A stretch of DNA of 64,000 nt from Aedes albopictus (lineage: Eukaryota; Arthropoda; Insecta; Diptera; Culicidae), in the NCBI RefSeq assembly GCF_035046485.1, contig NC_085137.1, positions 256,578,733 through 256,642,732 on the forward strand, written 5' to 3'. Position 1 is the stretch's first letter, and the number at the start of each line of letters is the position of its first letter. Shown piece by piece: positions 44,980 to 57,539 of the stretch. The notes beneath the pieces were generated by a model. The model made no database searches. It was not told where the DNA came from and saw nothing but the letters and a program-made list of their open reading frames with translations. A program made the position numbers and the translations under genes.

Positions 44980-47690
44980 ATTACTCCAGGAGTTCCTGAA
45001 TTTCGGAATCTCAGACTAAGCTTCTTGGAGAAACCGCCAGCAGGGATTCTCGAAAGTGTACTTGGGCATTTCTAGAATAGTTGCTGAAGGAATCCACAGA
45101 AATAATGTGTGCAGAGATCTACAAAGTTCCTGAATGATTGCCCAGGAAATGGTAGCTGGTCTTCAGTACGGTCAAGCTGGCTTGGAGTGTTCTCAATTTC
45201 TCTCTCAAAACAGAGAGAGACAGTAGTCAACTTGAAGGTTATTTGTTAAATATTTTACCCATTCTTGATCCCACGAGTAGCTGGGAAAATGAAGGTCCAC
45301 TGCACTAGTGAACCGCCGTAGTGCTGTAGGGACAACTTACTGGGGTGATCGCCATGATGCACACCTGGGCCACCTGGCTCCGTTCGTGGTTGAGCATGTT
45401 TAGAGCTTACTTGACCATTTAGCCCTTGGCACAGGCGGCACAACATTTTGACATTGCGGGTTATCCATTTTTGCTCTACGCGATGGCCATGGATAACAGT
45501 CATTGAAACCTTTCTTCTCTACCGTGGCTTATATACAAGTCTCAAGTTCTCAATAGTTTTGAGTTCTTTCGAAAACACAATGACGGAGAACCATCATTGC
45601 TAACGGAGTTCAGGAGATAGTATTTTACTTGAGTTTCCATTCAAGCATGCAAAACACCCATTCTTACTCTCTGCCATCAGAAGCAAGCTTGCATCTTCCC
45701 TCAAAGCAAATTGTTTTCACTTTTATTGCGTGTTGTGCTTCTTTATTCAGCACAGCCAGTTTTGACGGTTGATTGATTCGCTACCGAACCTTAGTGCCAG
45801 AATAGATTTTCCACTCTGTTGTAATATTGAGAGCTATGAGACTGGATAAATATCCTATAAATTTGTAGCACATCCTAGCAAGTATCCGAGAGATCATCCG
45901 AGGCGTTGTAAACCAAAACTTCGAAAACAATAAATCAGAAATCCACGTCAATTACTTTCAAATGCCGAAATTGCATCCAAAACAAGACTACAGCCGTTAT
46001 CCACATTGAATCGCTCAATTACATGGATAAAGTGATAAATAATTAAACCAGTTCTAGCTTGAAACTACACTAACTGAAACTTATACAGTGGAGCTAAAAG
46101 CAAGCAGAGGTATACCTAAAGGTAAAGGCAGAGATATAGCCAAAAGTAGTCAGAGGTACGACGGTCGTTAGTCCACACGTTACATAGCTTGAACCCACTC
46201 CAGCTTCTGAAAGAGCAAAAGTTATAAATAAACATATTAAACGACTCCCCATCGACGTTGCACACAGAAATAGCCAAAGGGGATAGTTAACGCGTTCCCA
46301 CGTGATCCCCCGCCCGTACCTTTCATCATCATCATCATCCAGAGATACGACGATCCTCGCGCACATTATGTGAGCGATCTAATCCCGGAGCTGCCCATCA
46401 TCACCGATGCGGCTGTTAGGCATATTGTAAGTTTAATTAACATAACACAAAGCCTCTCGCGCCTTGTTTGCCATGGATGGGGTCATGTACCTAATTCATT
46501 CATTCAAAATGCAACCCGTTGATACCTCGAGCGTCACCCACACGGACGGGATAGTTTTTTTTCTCCCCAAGTTAGACGAAGCCAGTAAAAAAAGGTGCGA
46601 CTAGATTAATCCAAGAGGCGCTTCATAACCTAAACAATGACGTGGTAAAAAAAAAGTAGGCTCATGTTGTTTTTTTACGGAAGAGGTTCTTCGATCTTGT
46701 TCGTCGTTGGATGTAAGAAAGAATAACTTGTATCCACGCCGAAACTTTTTAGATGGAAAAATATTCTCACATTCGAGTGGGCCCCATTCATCACAGTAGG
46801 ACCATACTTAGTCATCAGTCACATTACAAGAGTCGATTGGCTCACCGGATCTGGCACTATTGCGAGCATGATTCATACGCCCTTAAGGGATCGGCATTCA
46901 GCCACTCAGTCTCACCTTTTCGTAAAAGGCAGCCATTACCTACAGCCGATTGGTCTGAAACACTGAGGCCACCCCATCAAGTGGGCCCAGGGAAAACATG
47001 CTGCCAAGATCGGTTAAGCGAAACAAGTGAATTATAATCTACCGCCCCGTAAATTATTGGTATCGATTGGGCCTTTTTCTCGCATATTTATTCTTGGACT
47101 GGCGCAATCCTTTCCGTTCGTCGTCGTCATGTTGGTAGGGCTGCTTTGCTAATTAAAGGTTGTCTACCCTTCTGCATCGTGGGCCCTGCATTGGGGCTGG
47201 TTTGTCATCGCCTTCGCTGCTGCCTGGCAGTTTGTCGGCGTCCATCGGAGCGCCCGCCCGTTTCTGCTCCGCTCGCTCGGTGCAATAAGCTGATTAATTG
47301 TGACCCGTTAATGTATGGATTGGTGACATTTAAGGGAAAGAGAAACTGAAAAATTACTTTCCATAAGGCCGGTATGTTGGGCGCAATTAAAACATCAATC
47401 GGTAGCGCTCGTTTTGGCTGGAATTGACGAAATCATGGGCGTAGCAAGGGCCAAGGGGTCTCTAATGAACTCAATTATGATTTGGTATCGTTGGTTAACT
47501 GTCTTCAAGTCTATATTTTATTTTCTACTTCTTGGGTGTTTAATTGTGACTTATGTGTGTTTACTGGCATATGACACAGACATCCTTTCCGAATGTTTAA
47601 CGAGTGTTCCGGGGTGATAATATAATCGCCTGCAATCGCGATCGAGTGGGCAATAGTCAGCCCCATCTCTTCGATCGATTCACTGTATAC
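44980..47690. other. Low-repeat stretch, no gene identified
   Basis: After a short GGAATTCC-type remnant to about 45110 the sequence is mixed in composition, with a (CAT)n run near 46324-46338. Open frames up to about 94 codons have no domain. It is probably intronic single-copy DNA. Confidence 0.35.
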
Positions 47691-47699
47691 CTCTTGCGT

Positions 47700-49060
47700 T
47701 ATATCAACTTCCTCTTCCGGTAGCCGAACTGGTTGCTCGACAGGAAATCAATAGTGCACCTTTGAATCCTCGATGTACCTGTCTGTTTACGATGATCTTT
47801 GTTGCTTTGTTGGTTTTGAGCTGATGAATGGCATCCTTAACTTCCCTCAGCGTGGGAGTTGGTTCATTTCCGTCCTCCGCTGCACTGGCGTCGTCGTTTC
47901 TTCCGTTGCCGTGGTCTCCCGTTTCATCGTTCTCCATTCCGTTCAGGTGCTGATCGAAGTGCTGCTTTCACCTTTCGATCACCTCACGTCCTTCCGTCAA
48001 GAAGCCTCCGTCCTTATCCCTGCATATTTCGCCTCGCGCTCGAAGTCGTTGCAGGATGCGTTGTTTGTAGCGTTTCACGTTCTGTCGGGTCTCTTGCTGA
48101 AGTATTACCGCACGCGCTGCGTTCTTTTCTCCAAAACCGTTCTGCACTCTTCGTCGAATCATTCGTTCCGTCGATTCCGTTCCACATACCCGATTGTGCT
48201 CTCGGCTGCGTCGTTGATGGCTGCTATCACTGTACCAGCAGTCCTCTAGAGGGTACTCATCGATCTCGTTTTCGTCTGGCAACGCCGCCTCGAGATTCTG
48301 CGCTTACGCTGAGGCGACATCCGGTTGTTTTAGTCGCTCTAGACTGTACCGTGGCGGTCACCGGTACCGTACATTGTTGACGAGGGATTGTTTTGGGCGC
48401 AGTTTGGCCATCACTATGTAGTGATCGGAGTCGATGTTGGCGCCACGATAGGTCCTGACGTCGATAATGTCGGAGAAGTGCCGTCCGTCAATCAGAACGC
48501 GGTCGATTTGAGATTCCGTCTGCTGTGGTGATCTCCAGGTGTAACTATAAAAGAGGTTGTGTTGGAAAAAGGTGCTACGTATAGCTATGTTTTTGGAGGC
48601 GGCGAAAACAATGAGTCGTAGGCCGTTTAAGTTCGTCAGCTGGTGGGCGCTGAACTTTCCAATCGTCGGTCTGAATTCCTCCTCCTCGCGTTCAAGCTGC
48701 GCGTAAAATGCGTCCTTGTCATTATCAGTGCTTCCGGAGTGATAACTGTGCACGTTTATTATGCTGAAGTTGAAGAATCTGCCCTTGATCCTCAACATGC
48801 ACATTCTTTTGTCGATCGGCCATCAACCGATCACTTATCATCATGACGATGAAAGCTGTTCCCAGTTCACGTGTATTGCAGTAGCTCTGGTAGATTGTAT
48901 AGTTACCTCTAAACGTTCGCACCATGGATCCTGTCCAACACACCTCCTGCAGCGCTACCCGCGGTCCTTCAGTAGATTGCCAAGTATACGGGTGTTCTCA
49001 AAAAAATTGAGAAATCGGCAGTTCCAAGTACAGAGTTTCCAATCGCAAGTCCTTTTGGTT
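47700..49060 (-). pseudogene. RTE-like element: endonuclease and RT start, broken
   Basis: On the minus strand, 48943-48725 carries VCWTGSMVRTFRGNYTIYQS, the WTGxxxxxxG region of RTE endonucleases. At 48804-48358 follow RIKGRFFNFSIINVHSYH, then QIDRVLIDGRHFSDIIDVRT, then YRGANIDSDHYIVMAKLR, with the catalytic SDH. The linker lies at 48282-47968, and an RT N-terminal piece (EVKDAIHQLKTNKA) at 47937-47704. Frameshifts separate the pieces. The metal-binding GDxN motif expected between FYAQLE and FRPTIGKFS is missing. The element is cut off at about 47700. Confidence 0.85.
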
Positions 49061-49489
49061 CGCTGAGGCCGTTAGCGTTAGTCTCGGTTTATGATTTCCG
49101 TTAGAATGGTATTTTACGGCCGGACACTAACCCCCTACTTTCCAGAGGACCATAGTGCATAGTTGAGCTTAGAGTCCTTCTCTGGCACTCGGACGTTGAT
49201 CAGCCGCCCCTAACATGCGGATCAGGCGCTGTGGTGAGCCACTCCTCCTGGAGAACAGACGCTCAGGTTTGCAGAAGCAAACTCCCTCCCCCCCCCCCTT
49301 CCTTCTCAGCCTACGACCAAAGTTCCTAGCGGGGTTACCGGATCTTCCGTAAAGTTGCTCGTAGTTTCCAGCCGGTACCACGTGGAAGTAGGGAAAGGCG
49401 TTGCTGGGCAAAGGCTAGTGGATCACAATGGGATCTGAATTGCGCAACATAACCAGCCTTTACCATGCCACCTTTACCGTGTTTGACCT

Positions 49490-49800
49490 TGAGGGTCGCT
49501 TCAACAGGAAGATCCTTTACCTCGACTGAATCGATCCTGCTTCACTGAAGACCTCTTCTGGGTTTTGTCGCGCTTGAGTTCAAGAATCATTCCTCCTGTA
49601 CGAGTGCATCGAATACTGCGTACTTCAACTGCAAGATCCGTGAGCTTGGTGCTGCTCCTCGTCGCCTTCAAAGCATCTGAGTATCTAGACTCATTCGTCG
49701 TGATAACAAAGGCATCCCTTAGCTCCTGTTTTCCGTTCTTCTTCTTTTTCCTCTTCTTCTGTATGCGCACTAGGGTTCATGGGGCATTCTCCCTCTGATC
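49490..49800 (-). pseudogene. Non-LTR ORF1 (gag-like) fragment
   Basis: The minus-strand frame 49770-49501 contains a basic lysine-rich start followed by YSDALKATRSSTKLTDLAVE and RSIRCTRTGGMILELKRD. This matches the YADxLRxVK...RxxRRTxxGxLLLEL pattern of ORF1 in R1/I-type elements. It frameshifts near 49510 and continues in another frame as VEVKDLPVEATLKVKHG-like sequence. It belongs to a different element from the RTE fragment beside it. Confidence 0.6.
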
Positions 49801-51500
49801 CGCTTAGTCCGTGGTGGCTGAGGGCCGCTATGTGAACTCCCTGTTTCCTTCAACCTAAGACGGACCGGCCTTTAGAGGCTTACCATTCTCAGTTTTCCGG
49901 GATACCTGGCCGGGGTTACTTACTGGCATAACTGCTCTTCACTTTTGGAATTAACAACCTCCAGACCGCCGCCTGGTAGCTTTTTTCCTGACGGATGCCT
50001 TATTAGCATTGCTCGTTGGATCCCTCCTCTAAGGTATGTTCAGCAACGATTACTACTAGAGGTCGAGTTGAGAAGTCCTACGTAACAGACCTACAATTCA
50101 CTTTATAGAGATATAAAAAAAAATGTCCAAAAAAGCCATTCGTAAAGTAGTTTAACAACGGCTAAAACTAGCTTTGAGCAGCAAAGCCTATTGTACGTGC
50201 ATTTTACTTGAATGCATCAAGGGAATCAATGGAATGGAATCAATCCTTGAATTATTTCACGTTTTCAAATAAACACTTAATGCGTATACTGCACCAACCC
50301 GTAATCCAAAGATTACTCTTTTTTCTTACCAAATCAATCACGACTGCAGTTGTTCTCTCGCATAATAAGCACCATCTCAACAACAATGTGCATACAATAT
50401 AGCGTTTCCACGGTTCATCCCGCAGGCTCCATTGGAACTGAATGCCATCCCTGATCCTTTACTCTCTGATTAACTGCAATTTTACTGCCCCAATTGCACA
50501 CTCACCAAGTATTTTTCTGCGAAATAAACTCACGCATCAACACAAATTATGCCCTCCCACCAACGAATCACCACCAGTTCCAGTTGCGCCTTTCGACTCA
50601 AGAATTCTTACTCGAAGTGCCTCCATCGCCACGACGACGTCATTCTCAAAGCCTATAATTTGGGATATCTTGATTTGAGATCATCAGCTCCCCATCAATA
50701 CGCAAAAGCATGCGTTTCCCGGCTACTCTAAAGAAGTGTTCTTCGTTTCTAGGTCACTCACGCGAAAGGTTAGGCCTTCACCCGTTCGATTCCGTTTGGG
50801 TTGGGGTGCTTTGGGAGCGATTAATCAATTAAAAGTAATTGCCAGTGACAGAGTGCCCCAATCGTCCAGGTAGAAAGGGGGCAGCCAAAACAAACACTCC
50901 GGCTGAACTCGCTCGAGAAGGCACACTTGTTCCAGCCGGATTGCCGACGCGCGGCCTCAAAATAGGTCCGCTTCATGTTTGGTGAAAATAAAATATCAAA
51001 TAACTATAAAACGCTTAATTTAGTATGAATTCATCCGAAAGACAAGCAAATTAAAACGAAATAAACCATAAAAGGGGATCTTTAAGCTCAGGCATCAAGC
51101 ACGCGCGCCACTCGCGGAGCGATCGATTTGACCACGGCGGAAAGAGAAGGGTGCGATGCTGCTGGACAGAAACCGTTACCTTTTGGCGAACTTTCGGTAA
51201 TAATGTCTCCCCGAAGAAGAATTTAAATGTTTGACCATTGCTGTGGCACCGACTGCGACACTGGGCACACCGATCTGTTCCACTTCTCGATCAATCTTGG
51301 CGGGCTTTGGGCTCCTCGCTCGACGGTTCTTTGCAGTGTTTGTTCAATGTTCAAAATAATACTGCGGCGTGTCATTCGTTCGAACAGGGGTTTTCAAATT
51401 CCAATGAATGGTAAATGTTAATGAAGCAATTGAGATACCGTATACTTCAATTTTCGCTACATCACAATTAGGATAAAACATAACATCAATTGTACAACTC
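49801..51500. other. Low-repeat stretch, no gene identified
   Basis: Nothing recognisable apart from small frames without domains. The immediate context, between retroelement debris and the host exon at 52618, suggests intron. Confidence 0.35.
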
Positions 51501-51539
51501 GGTTTGTTGCTGCCGCTCACCATCGTCGGTCATACCGAA

Positions 51540-52175
51540 TGCTCACCAGATCACGCTCCATCTGGTCCGCCCATCGTGCGCTCTGCACTCAACGCCTTCA
51601 ATGCCTGGCATTTACGTTCTACCGGGTTCCATCCTGCAGCATTAATGCTCACGTTGCTTTCTTCTCCCGAAAATTGCTCTGCACTCTTCGTCAAACCATT
51701 CGTTCTATCGACCCCGTTTCACGTACTCGATGGTGCTGTCGGCTGCGTCATTGATATGGTGGCGAACCACTTGGGCAGCGGCCGGTATCTTCACTATAAC
51801 TCAGTCAATTCAAAACCAATTGACTTGAAAGTTTATACACGGCTAGATACTATACGTATCTAATCGCGTTCCAAAAATTTTGTCAATTGGTTAAGAATTG
51901 GCTGAGTTATAGCAGAAAAGTGCCCAAAATAGGACCCCTGCCAAGATGGTTCCCTAGCTGTTTTTACTTTAATCCAGCAGTACTCCAGAGCGGCCTCGAT
52001 AAGCGCACACTCGTCTATCAACAATGCCTGGAATTTCTGCGCGAATGAAGTAACGACATCCGGTTGCTTCCCTCGTTCTATATTTTCCCAAGGCGGTCGC
52101 CGATACCATACATTGGGTAACAGGTTCGCATGAAAATTTCCTTCCGATTTTGGTTGGCAACCACTGCTTCAATGA
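51540..52175 (-). pseudogene. Second decayed RTE fragment
   Basis: Two stretches (about 51590-51775 and 51965-52120) align by eye with 48120-48380 of the RTE fragment. Examples are CTCTTCGTC followed by AACCATTCGTTC, and GACATCCGGTTG followed later by CCGATACCATACATTG. It is the linker and early part of the same protein family, split by a small foldback insert. No intact frame remains. Confidence 0.55.
51775..51962. mobile_element. Small foldback insert in the RTE fragment
   Basis: Inverted segments CTATAACTCAGTCAATTC (51793) and GAATTGGCTGAGTTATAG (51896) lie around a short centre. The insert separates two pieces of homologous RTE sequence. Related sequence (CATTGGCTGAGTTATTGCGG) occurs at about 19268, inside the hAT element. 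Confidence 0.5.
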
Positions 52176-52617
52176 GTATTCAATAAAACGGGATAAAAAT
52201 TCCGGTCATCTTCTCCATTATCGTAATTCCGATTCTGCTCAACCCCAAAAGCAAGCACATAACTAATAGTGCCAATAAACATTGTACCCATCCCAAATAA
52301 AGACTTCTGCGGTAATATTGTCTCCTTGCAAATGATCATGGAAGAGCGTGCTCTTTTCTTTTCCGAAACCAACGCGCACATTACCCCAAAAAAATAAAAA
52401 TATTTGTCTTATCCTCTCTTCAATTATGACCAATTTATTAACACCCCAACCCTCTTGGACCCCACTGTGCATCCCCGAACGGGAACGGGACGGGAGACGG
52501 TGTGCACTCATAAATGCATCATATTATTAAAACTTTTTCTTTCAAGTTCTTATTTATGGCTGTCATAATTAATTTCCGATATTTATTTTTCGCTTTTTTT
52601 CTGCTTTTCTCTTTCAG

Positions 52618-52683
52618 CGATGGCAGCGAAGGTGGTTCGTGCTGTACGACGACGGGGAGCTCACATACTCGGTGGACGAACAC
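52618..52683 (+). CDS. osp: Internal exon of a PH-domain protein (outspread/MPRIP-like)
   Basis: A 66-bp exon is bounded by a strong acceptor (TTTCTGCTTTTCTCTTTCAG, ending 52617) and a strong donor (GTAAGTAT from 52684). It is in phase at both ends and encodes 22 residues containing [14 protein letters not shown] followed by TYSVDEH. This matches the beta-strand region of PH domains, where K-x-W-Q-R-R-(W/F)-F-x-L is conserved, and most resembles my recollection of fly outspread and vertebrate MPRIP, a cytoskeletal regulator acting with myosin phosphatase and RhoA. The neighbouring exons (PH start upstream, PETVPQ-like continuation downstream) were not found, so the flanking introns are long. 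The family call is fairly firm; the gene symbol is an inference. Confidence 0.75.
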
Positions 52684-53400
52684 GTAAGTATCTGATTTTG
52701 GCATTCGGGCACGGTGGTGGCGAGGGACGTCAAGCGTTTGACGTTTTTTCAAATGAATTGCTGCTCGCAGAATTTAAAGAAACCAACGGGTGCTCAAGGT
52801 TGGATATCGCTTTGGATATGAACTTAAACTGCAGCTTTGCAGAAAATTCCATTCTGCAGTAGGGTTTGATGTATACATGTCAGAACAAAAACACGAGACA
52901 ATGGGGGATTTAGCAAAACAGGATTAGAATGATCACATTTGGTATTTGGCTAATCTATATATCAAAACATAATTTGATCCAGGGACATGTTCTTGGAAGA
53001 ATTGAATGAACTTTGCGACTTGACTGAATGCACGGAATTTGCAGTCAAATAACTGATGAAAAATTGAGAGCGTTCCTCATATCGTGAGAAGAATTTCATG
53101 AATTCTTCAAGGTTTCATTTTTTTTTGTTTTGTCAGGCTAAGACCATGGGTTGGTCCATCTTGCCTGGTTTCATATTTCGCGTATCGAATTTTCTGATAG
53201 GACTGATATTGCGAATCTTTTCTGAAATCCGCATACTGGCCAACAACTTGTGCACCGACAGCCCATGCGCCGGGTTGTGCGTCATACAAAATGTAAATAA
53301 ACAAGTGTCAAAATGGTTCGCGTCAAGAGCTCTATCTCTCTTAGGGTTCGGATCCATTTTTTGTCTAAAACATTGAACTTCCTAATGTCTGGAAATAATG
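52684..53400. other. Intron sequence downstream of the PH exon
   Basis: AT-rich sequence with no recognised element up to the MITE at 53401. A weak open frame at 53098-53376 (+) has no domain. Confidence 0.5.
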
Positions 53401-54203
53401 TGGGGGTATTAGCGGCATAATGGACACCCTAAGCAAATGAGTATGTTAGGCCTGTATAACAGACAAAAATTTAACATATTATCAATTGGCTTACAACTTT
53501 AACTTGTTTTATACGTATTTCAATCATTTACAGCTGGTAGAATGCCATTATTGTAAGGAAATAATGAATTGAAAACCGTGTGTTTTTGGGCCTGGCAGGA
53601 AAGGTACGGGGCGAAATGGACACCCATCGGGGCATAATGGACACCCCTGCATATTTTACGCTGTATCTTTGAGAATATCAACCAGTTAAGTAATTTGCCA
53701 ACGGAACTGCTATTTTCAGTGTGTTCTGATCAAAAATATAATACTTCATCCATTGCTAAATCCACGTATACATGTAGATAAGCTAACAATTCACTTGTTT
53801 GTATGGTGGACACACTCAATTACTTGTAATACCTTACTTACTGCTGCTTCGAAATTATAAGAAATCCGTCATATGAAAAACATACTTCAATTTCAATGAT
53901 ATTTTGGTACTTTTGAAAAATAGAACAATGCATTGTTCCTTTAGGGGCCATCCATTAAGTACGTCATGGTCCTAGGGGAGAGGGGGGGTTTGTGAAATTG
54001 TGACTAGCAATGTATCAAGTATAGGAAAAATCCCGTACGAAGGGGGGAGGGGGGGGTCTGAAAATCCGAATTTTAGCGTGACGTACTAAATGGATGCTCC
54101 CTTATACTTATGCATTGAAAGTTTTACATAAAAATCAACGGTTTCGGCAAAAACAGGGGTGTCCATTTCGCCCCGGGTGTCCATTATGCCCCTAATCTCC
54201 CTA
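53401..54203. mobile_element. MITE with GGCATAATGGACACCC motifs
   Basis: The left end is TGGGGGTATTAGCGGCATAA and the right end the inverse ending in CCCCTAATCTCCCTA. The motif GCATAATGGACACCC or GCGAAATGGACACCC recurs inside both ends. The outer TA duplication is uncertain because the left end is mutated. A small TTA-flanked element is nested at 53944-54101. The GGGGCATAATGG theme resembles the elements at 13254 and 14434. Confidence 0.65.
53944..54101. mobile_element. Short PIF/Harbinger-like MITE with TTA duplication
   Basis: The 158-bp element has inverted ends GGGGCCATCCATTAAGTACG and CGTACTAAATGGATGCTCCC, flanked by TTA at 53941-53943 and 54102-54104. G/C-rich homopolymer tracts lie inside. 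It is nested in 53401-54203. The ends resemble those of the larger element at 38401 (GTCCATAAATGACGTA theme). Confidence 0.8.
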
Positions 54204-54473
54204 CAACAAAGATATTATTGACGGTAACAACGCTTTAACTTCATTAAACCACTGATTAATAGTGATTTGGCTAGTGAAAAGCTGTGCGCATAGGCAATCG
54301 GCGCGCAAATTGTGCGCTGGTGTGTGGATTTGAGTTAATCGTCGCAAAGTGCCCAACACACATTATACCTTGGCGCGCAACCTAGAGGTCAAAGAGAAAC
54401 TTGTCGAAATGCTAAAAATTCTCGAGAAGCTCAATACTACGACAACAAAATGAAACATCACAAATCTATGATA

Positions 54474-55399
54474 TACAGGGGATGGCCAAAATGTTTGGGG
54501 TAGGCAACTTTTTTTCTCTCACAAAAAAGTTCAACATGCTATAACTTTTCATAGAGCGCATCAAAAAATCTCAAATTTTAACTGTTTGTCAACCTATTAT
54601 ATGTGCATCATTGGTACAAATTTGGGCTCGATTGGTTAATCTTTCGCAAAGTTAGAACCTTTCGGGTAAAACACTATTTTTCAGACATCTCATTTTTGAG
54701 CTGTCATATCTCGGAAACCAGTGAACCGAATTGAATGAAATTTTGAACGTACACTAACAATATGTAAATGCTTCACTAACTATTAAAACATAGGTACTTT
54801 GTAAACGTTGAAAAAAGTTATCATGGATTGACACTTTTTGAATTTTTCTCGAAAAAATGTAATTTTTTCACATCAATGTCATTAAATTTTAGTGTTGATA
54901 TCCAAAGATTTTCCACTTCTGTTCTCAAATTATCTCTAATCAGATATATTAGAGCCTATTTAGATTGAAGGAAGAACACATTTAATAATTTTTGTGTGGT
55001 ATTGTAAATTTGACTTATTTTCCTCTGTATGGGTAAAAATGTCAACCCGGGATAACTTAATTCGCCGTGAAAAAATGTTATATTTTATATCGTCGTATTA
55101 AGTATCAATACATTGTCGATAAACGTTTAAAAATTCATTCAATTCGGTTCACTGGTTTCCGAGATATGATAGCTCAAATATGAGTTGTCTGAAAAATAGT
55201 GTTTTACCCGAAAGGTTCTAACTTTGCGAAAGATTAATCAATCGAGCCCAAATTTGTACCAATGATGCACATATAATAGGTTGACAAACAGTCAAAATTT
55301 GAGATTTTTTGATGCGCTCTATGAAAAGTTATAGCATGTTGAATTTTTTTGTGGGAGAAAAAAAGTTGCCTATCCCAAACATTTTGGCCATCCCCTGTA
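54474..55399. mobile_element. Tc1/mariner-type MITE with long inverted repeats
   Basis: The 922-bp element (54476-55397) is flanked by TA. It opens CAGGGGATGGCCAAAATGTT and closes with the inverse AACATTTTGGCCATCCCCTG. Arms of roughly 280 bp are well conserved, for example AGTTAGAACCTTTCGGGTAA near 54650 and its inverse near 55205. There is no ORF. It is a subfamily of the element at 2914-3839. Confidence 0.9.
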
Positions 55400-57049
55400 T
55401 GTTCCATAAGTAATCTTACGCTCCCAAATTCATCCTAATCGAGAACAAGAGCTTAAGGCGAAACTGGAAGCATTTCCTCACTTTTTGGTTTTTGATTTTC
55501 AATTAAATAACGAAGCAATATTTTCAAAATCGGCCTTCGTACACAGTTAGATGAAGGATCAAGGTATCTCCTGTTTTTTTTTTCAGGAGGAAAATGTTTT
55601 TCAGTTTAAAGGAAACCATCTTTGAATAAAATTTCAAAAAAATATGGTTTTTGAAAATTTGGTAAAAGTTTTACACTTGAAAAAATCAAATCATATCCTT
55701 CACGCGAAGGTGTTCCTGCCGGGTTCTAGAACCGGAAGTAGGTTGTAGGGGGATTCGACCACTACGAATCCTCTTGGTGGATCCAGAAGCTTGGCGGCTT
55801 GTAGGCTATAGGCCTCGTCGTCCGGCCAGTGAACCTCCATCGCACCTACGGGCCTGGGAGACTCCACGACTCCCAAGAATTTTCGACTGGAAGCCAATCA
55901 CCATCGGATTCTCGTTCAATTAGCCTCGAGACAGTTGGCGGTCCGCAGTCAATCGGACTCGCATGTGAGAGTGCTGGTGTTAGCGAAGACACGCACCACT
56001 GACAGCCTACACGCGTCTACATAGGCAGCCCCGTAATCGATTAGCTACAACCAACACTGCAACAACCAATACCACAGTAACCCCGTTGCGCTATCATCAA
56101 CCCTGCGTCTCCATCGCCGCATCCATCGTTAGATGTCGTCGCCTGAGCTCGGGTCGAGCCAGATCAAGACAGATAGAATAAGTAGAAAGTGAACTGAGGG
56201 ACCAAAGTAAAGCACGGCCGTGCGCATAAAAATTTCAATTGGAATCATAGGAGTTTAGGAACGGTTTTGAATACACTGATGCAAGTTTGAACGTTGGCTA
56301 GTTTACTCTAGATGACGAAAGATATATGATGGGAATTTAGTGGGATTTTGTTGGGAATTTTAGCTGTGCTCTAAATTGATTACGTCATTGGGGTCAGAGT
56401 TGTGGTGAGAAAGGACGGTCTCGAGTAAGAATCTTTCCGTGGTTTGATGGACTCGCCCTGAGTCTCGCTGGGCATTGCATATTGCTGCTTCACATGCAAA
56501 CGGTTTGATCGTCTGCTTGGCGCTAAAGTGAAGTCAGTCGAGGAAAAGACAAGATTCGATTCCAATCAGATTTTGAACCGTTACATAGGACCATGTTTGC
56601 TTAGGGGATGCATATTACCCCACTTTCCCCTACAATGATACACTATGCCCAGGGAGTCAGGTCCCCGACACGGCCTATATCAATGCATTGGAATTATAGT
56701 AGACAGGATGTCCTGGGCGCTAATAAATAGCGCCCACTGTCAGATGCAAAGACAACAACAACTTTTTGTTTACCGCTTATTTTGGTTTGTTGATCAATTT
56801 TAAAAATCATTTTTTGCACCTCAAATCATCACAGAACACTTCAAACTCGCATTATTATTAATGTACGAGAAGAGGAGCACGCGATTAGTTGAATAAAACA
56901 ACCCAACAAACACGCAATGTGAAGGTGCATTTCGTGTGTGTCTCACAACATTAAACAAAGCAGTGTTTGTTGATTACACGCTCGTTTAATATTACACAAA
57001 TATGAGTATAAAGCAGTTAGATGTTGGCTACGATAAAATTCATTGATGC
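55400..57049. other. Unassigned stretch, GC-rich at 55690-56215
   Basis: 55690-56215 is GC-rich and could be retroelement debris or unique sequence; a minus frame at 55700-55897 has no recognised domain. Near 56645 there is a small SINE-like fragment (CTATGCCCAGGGAGTC). Nothing else is identified. Confidence 0.35.
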
Positions 57050-57149
57050 CAGGGGCCTGCAGAGAGTCGAGAAAATTTTCCCGATCTGAACGGGAATCGA
57101 ACCCGCCGTCTCCGAATTGGCGATCCATACCACTAAGCTGACTGGAGAC
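57050..57149 (-). mobile_element. SINE head (5' fragment)
   Basis: Read on the minus strand: GTCTCCAGTCAGCTTAGTGG start, GGATCGCCAATTCGGAGACG, B box GGTTCGATTCC (57093-57103 on the opposite strand), then CGGGAAAATTTTCTCGAC. It is the same family as 42557-42993. The body and 3' tail are missing. Confidence 0.75.
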
Positions 57150-57539
57150 CCCAAAATAACGATCGAAAACGATGTTACAACAATAAAAAAAAAATATCCC
57201 TCAAGCATGAAGTTAAGGTCGTAGAAAAATAGAAAAATACAGTAGACATTCTGCAACATGTTTATGTTTCACTTACCGAATGAAATTCGATAACTGGAAC
57301 AACTGACAGACGTTAAAGAACTGTCAGTTGCTGCAGAATGCAGTCAATGTGCATTTGAAAAACATCGCATTGCAGCAAAAGTACATGCGGAAACATCTCA
57401 TCGCTGTTGACATTTTATTTTGACGGATAGCGGTGAGATAACTGCAAAATTGATGTACTTAGCAGACTTGCAGTTAAAAAGCATTGCAGTTAAAGCGTTT
57501 GCAACGAGCGAATGTCTACTGTATACATAACATATGCAT

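Noticed and set aside
47859..48380. 173-codon plus-strand ORF
   Set aside because: It is the antisense shadow of the minus-strand RTE endonuclease/RT sequence.
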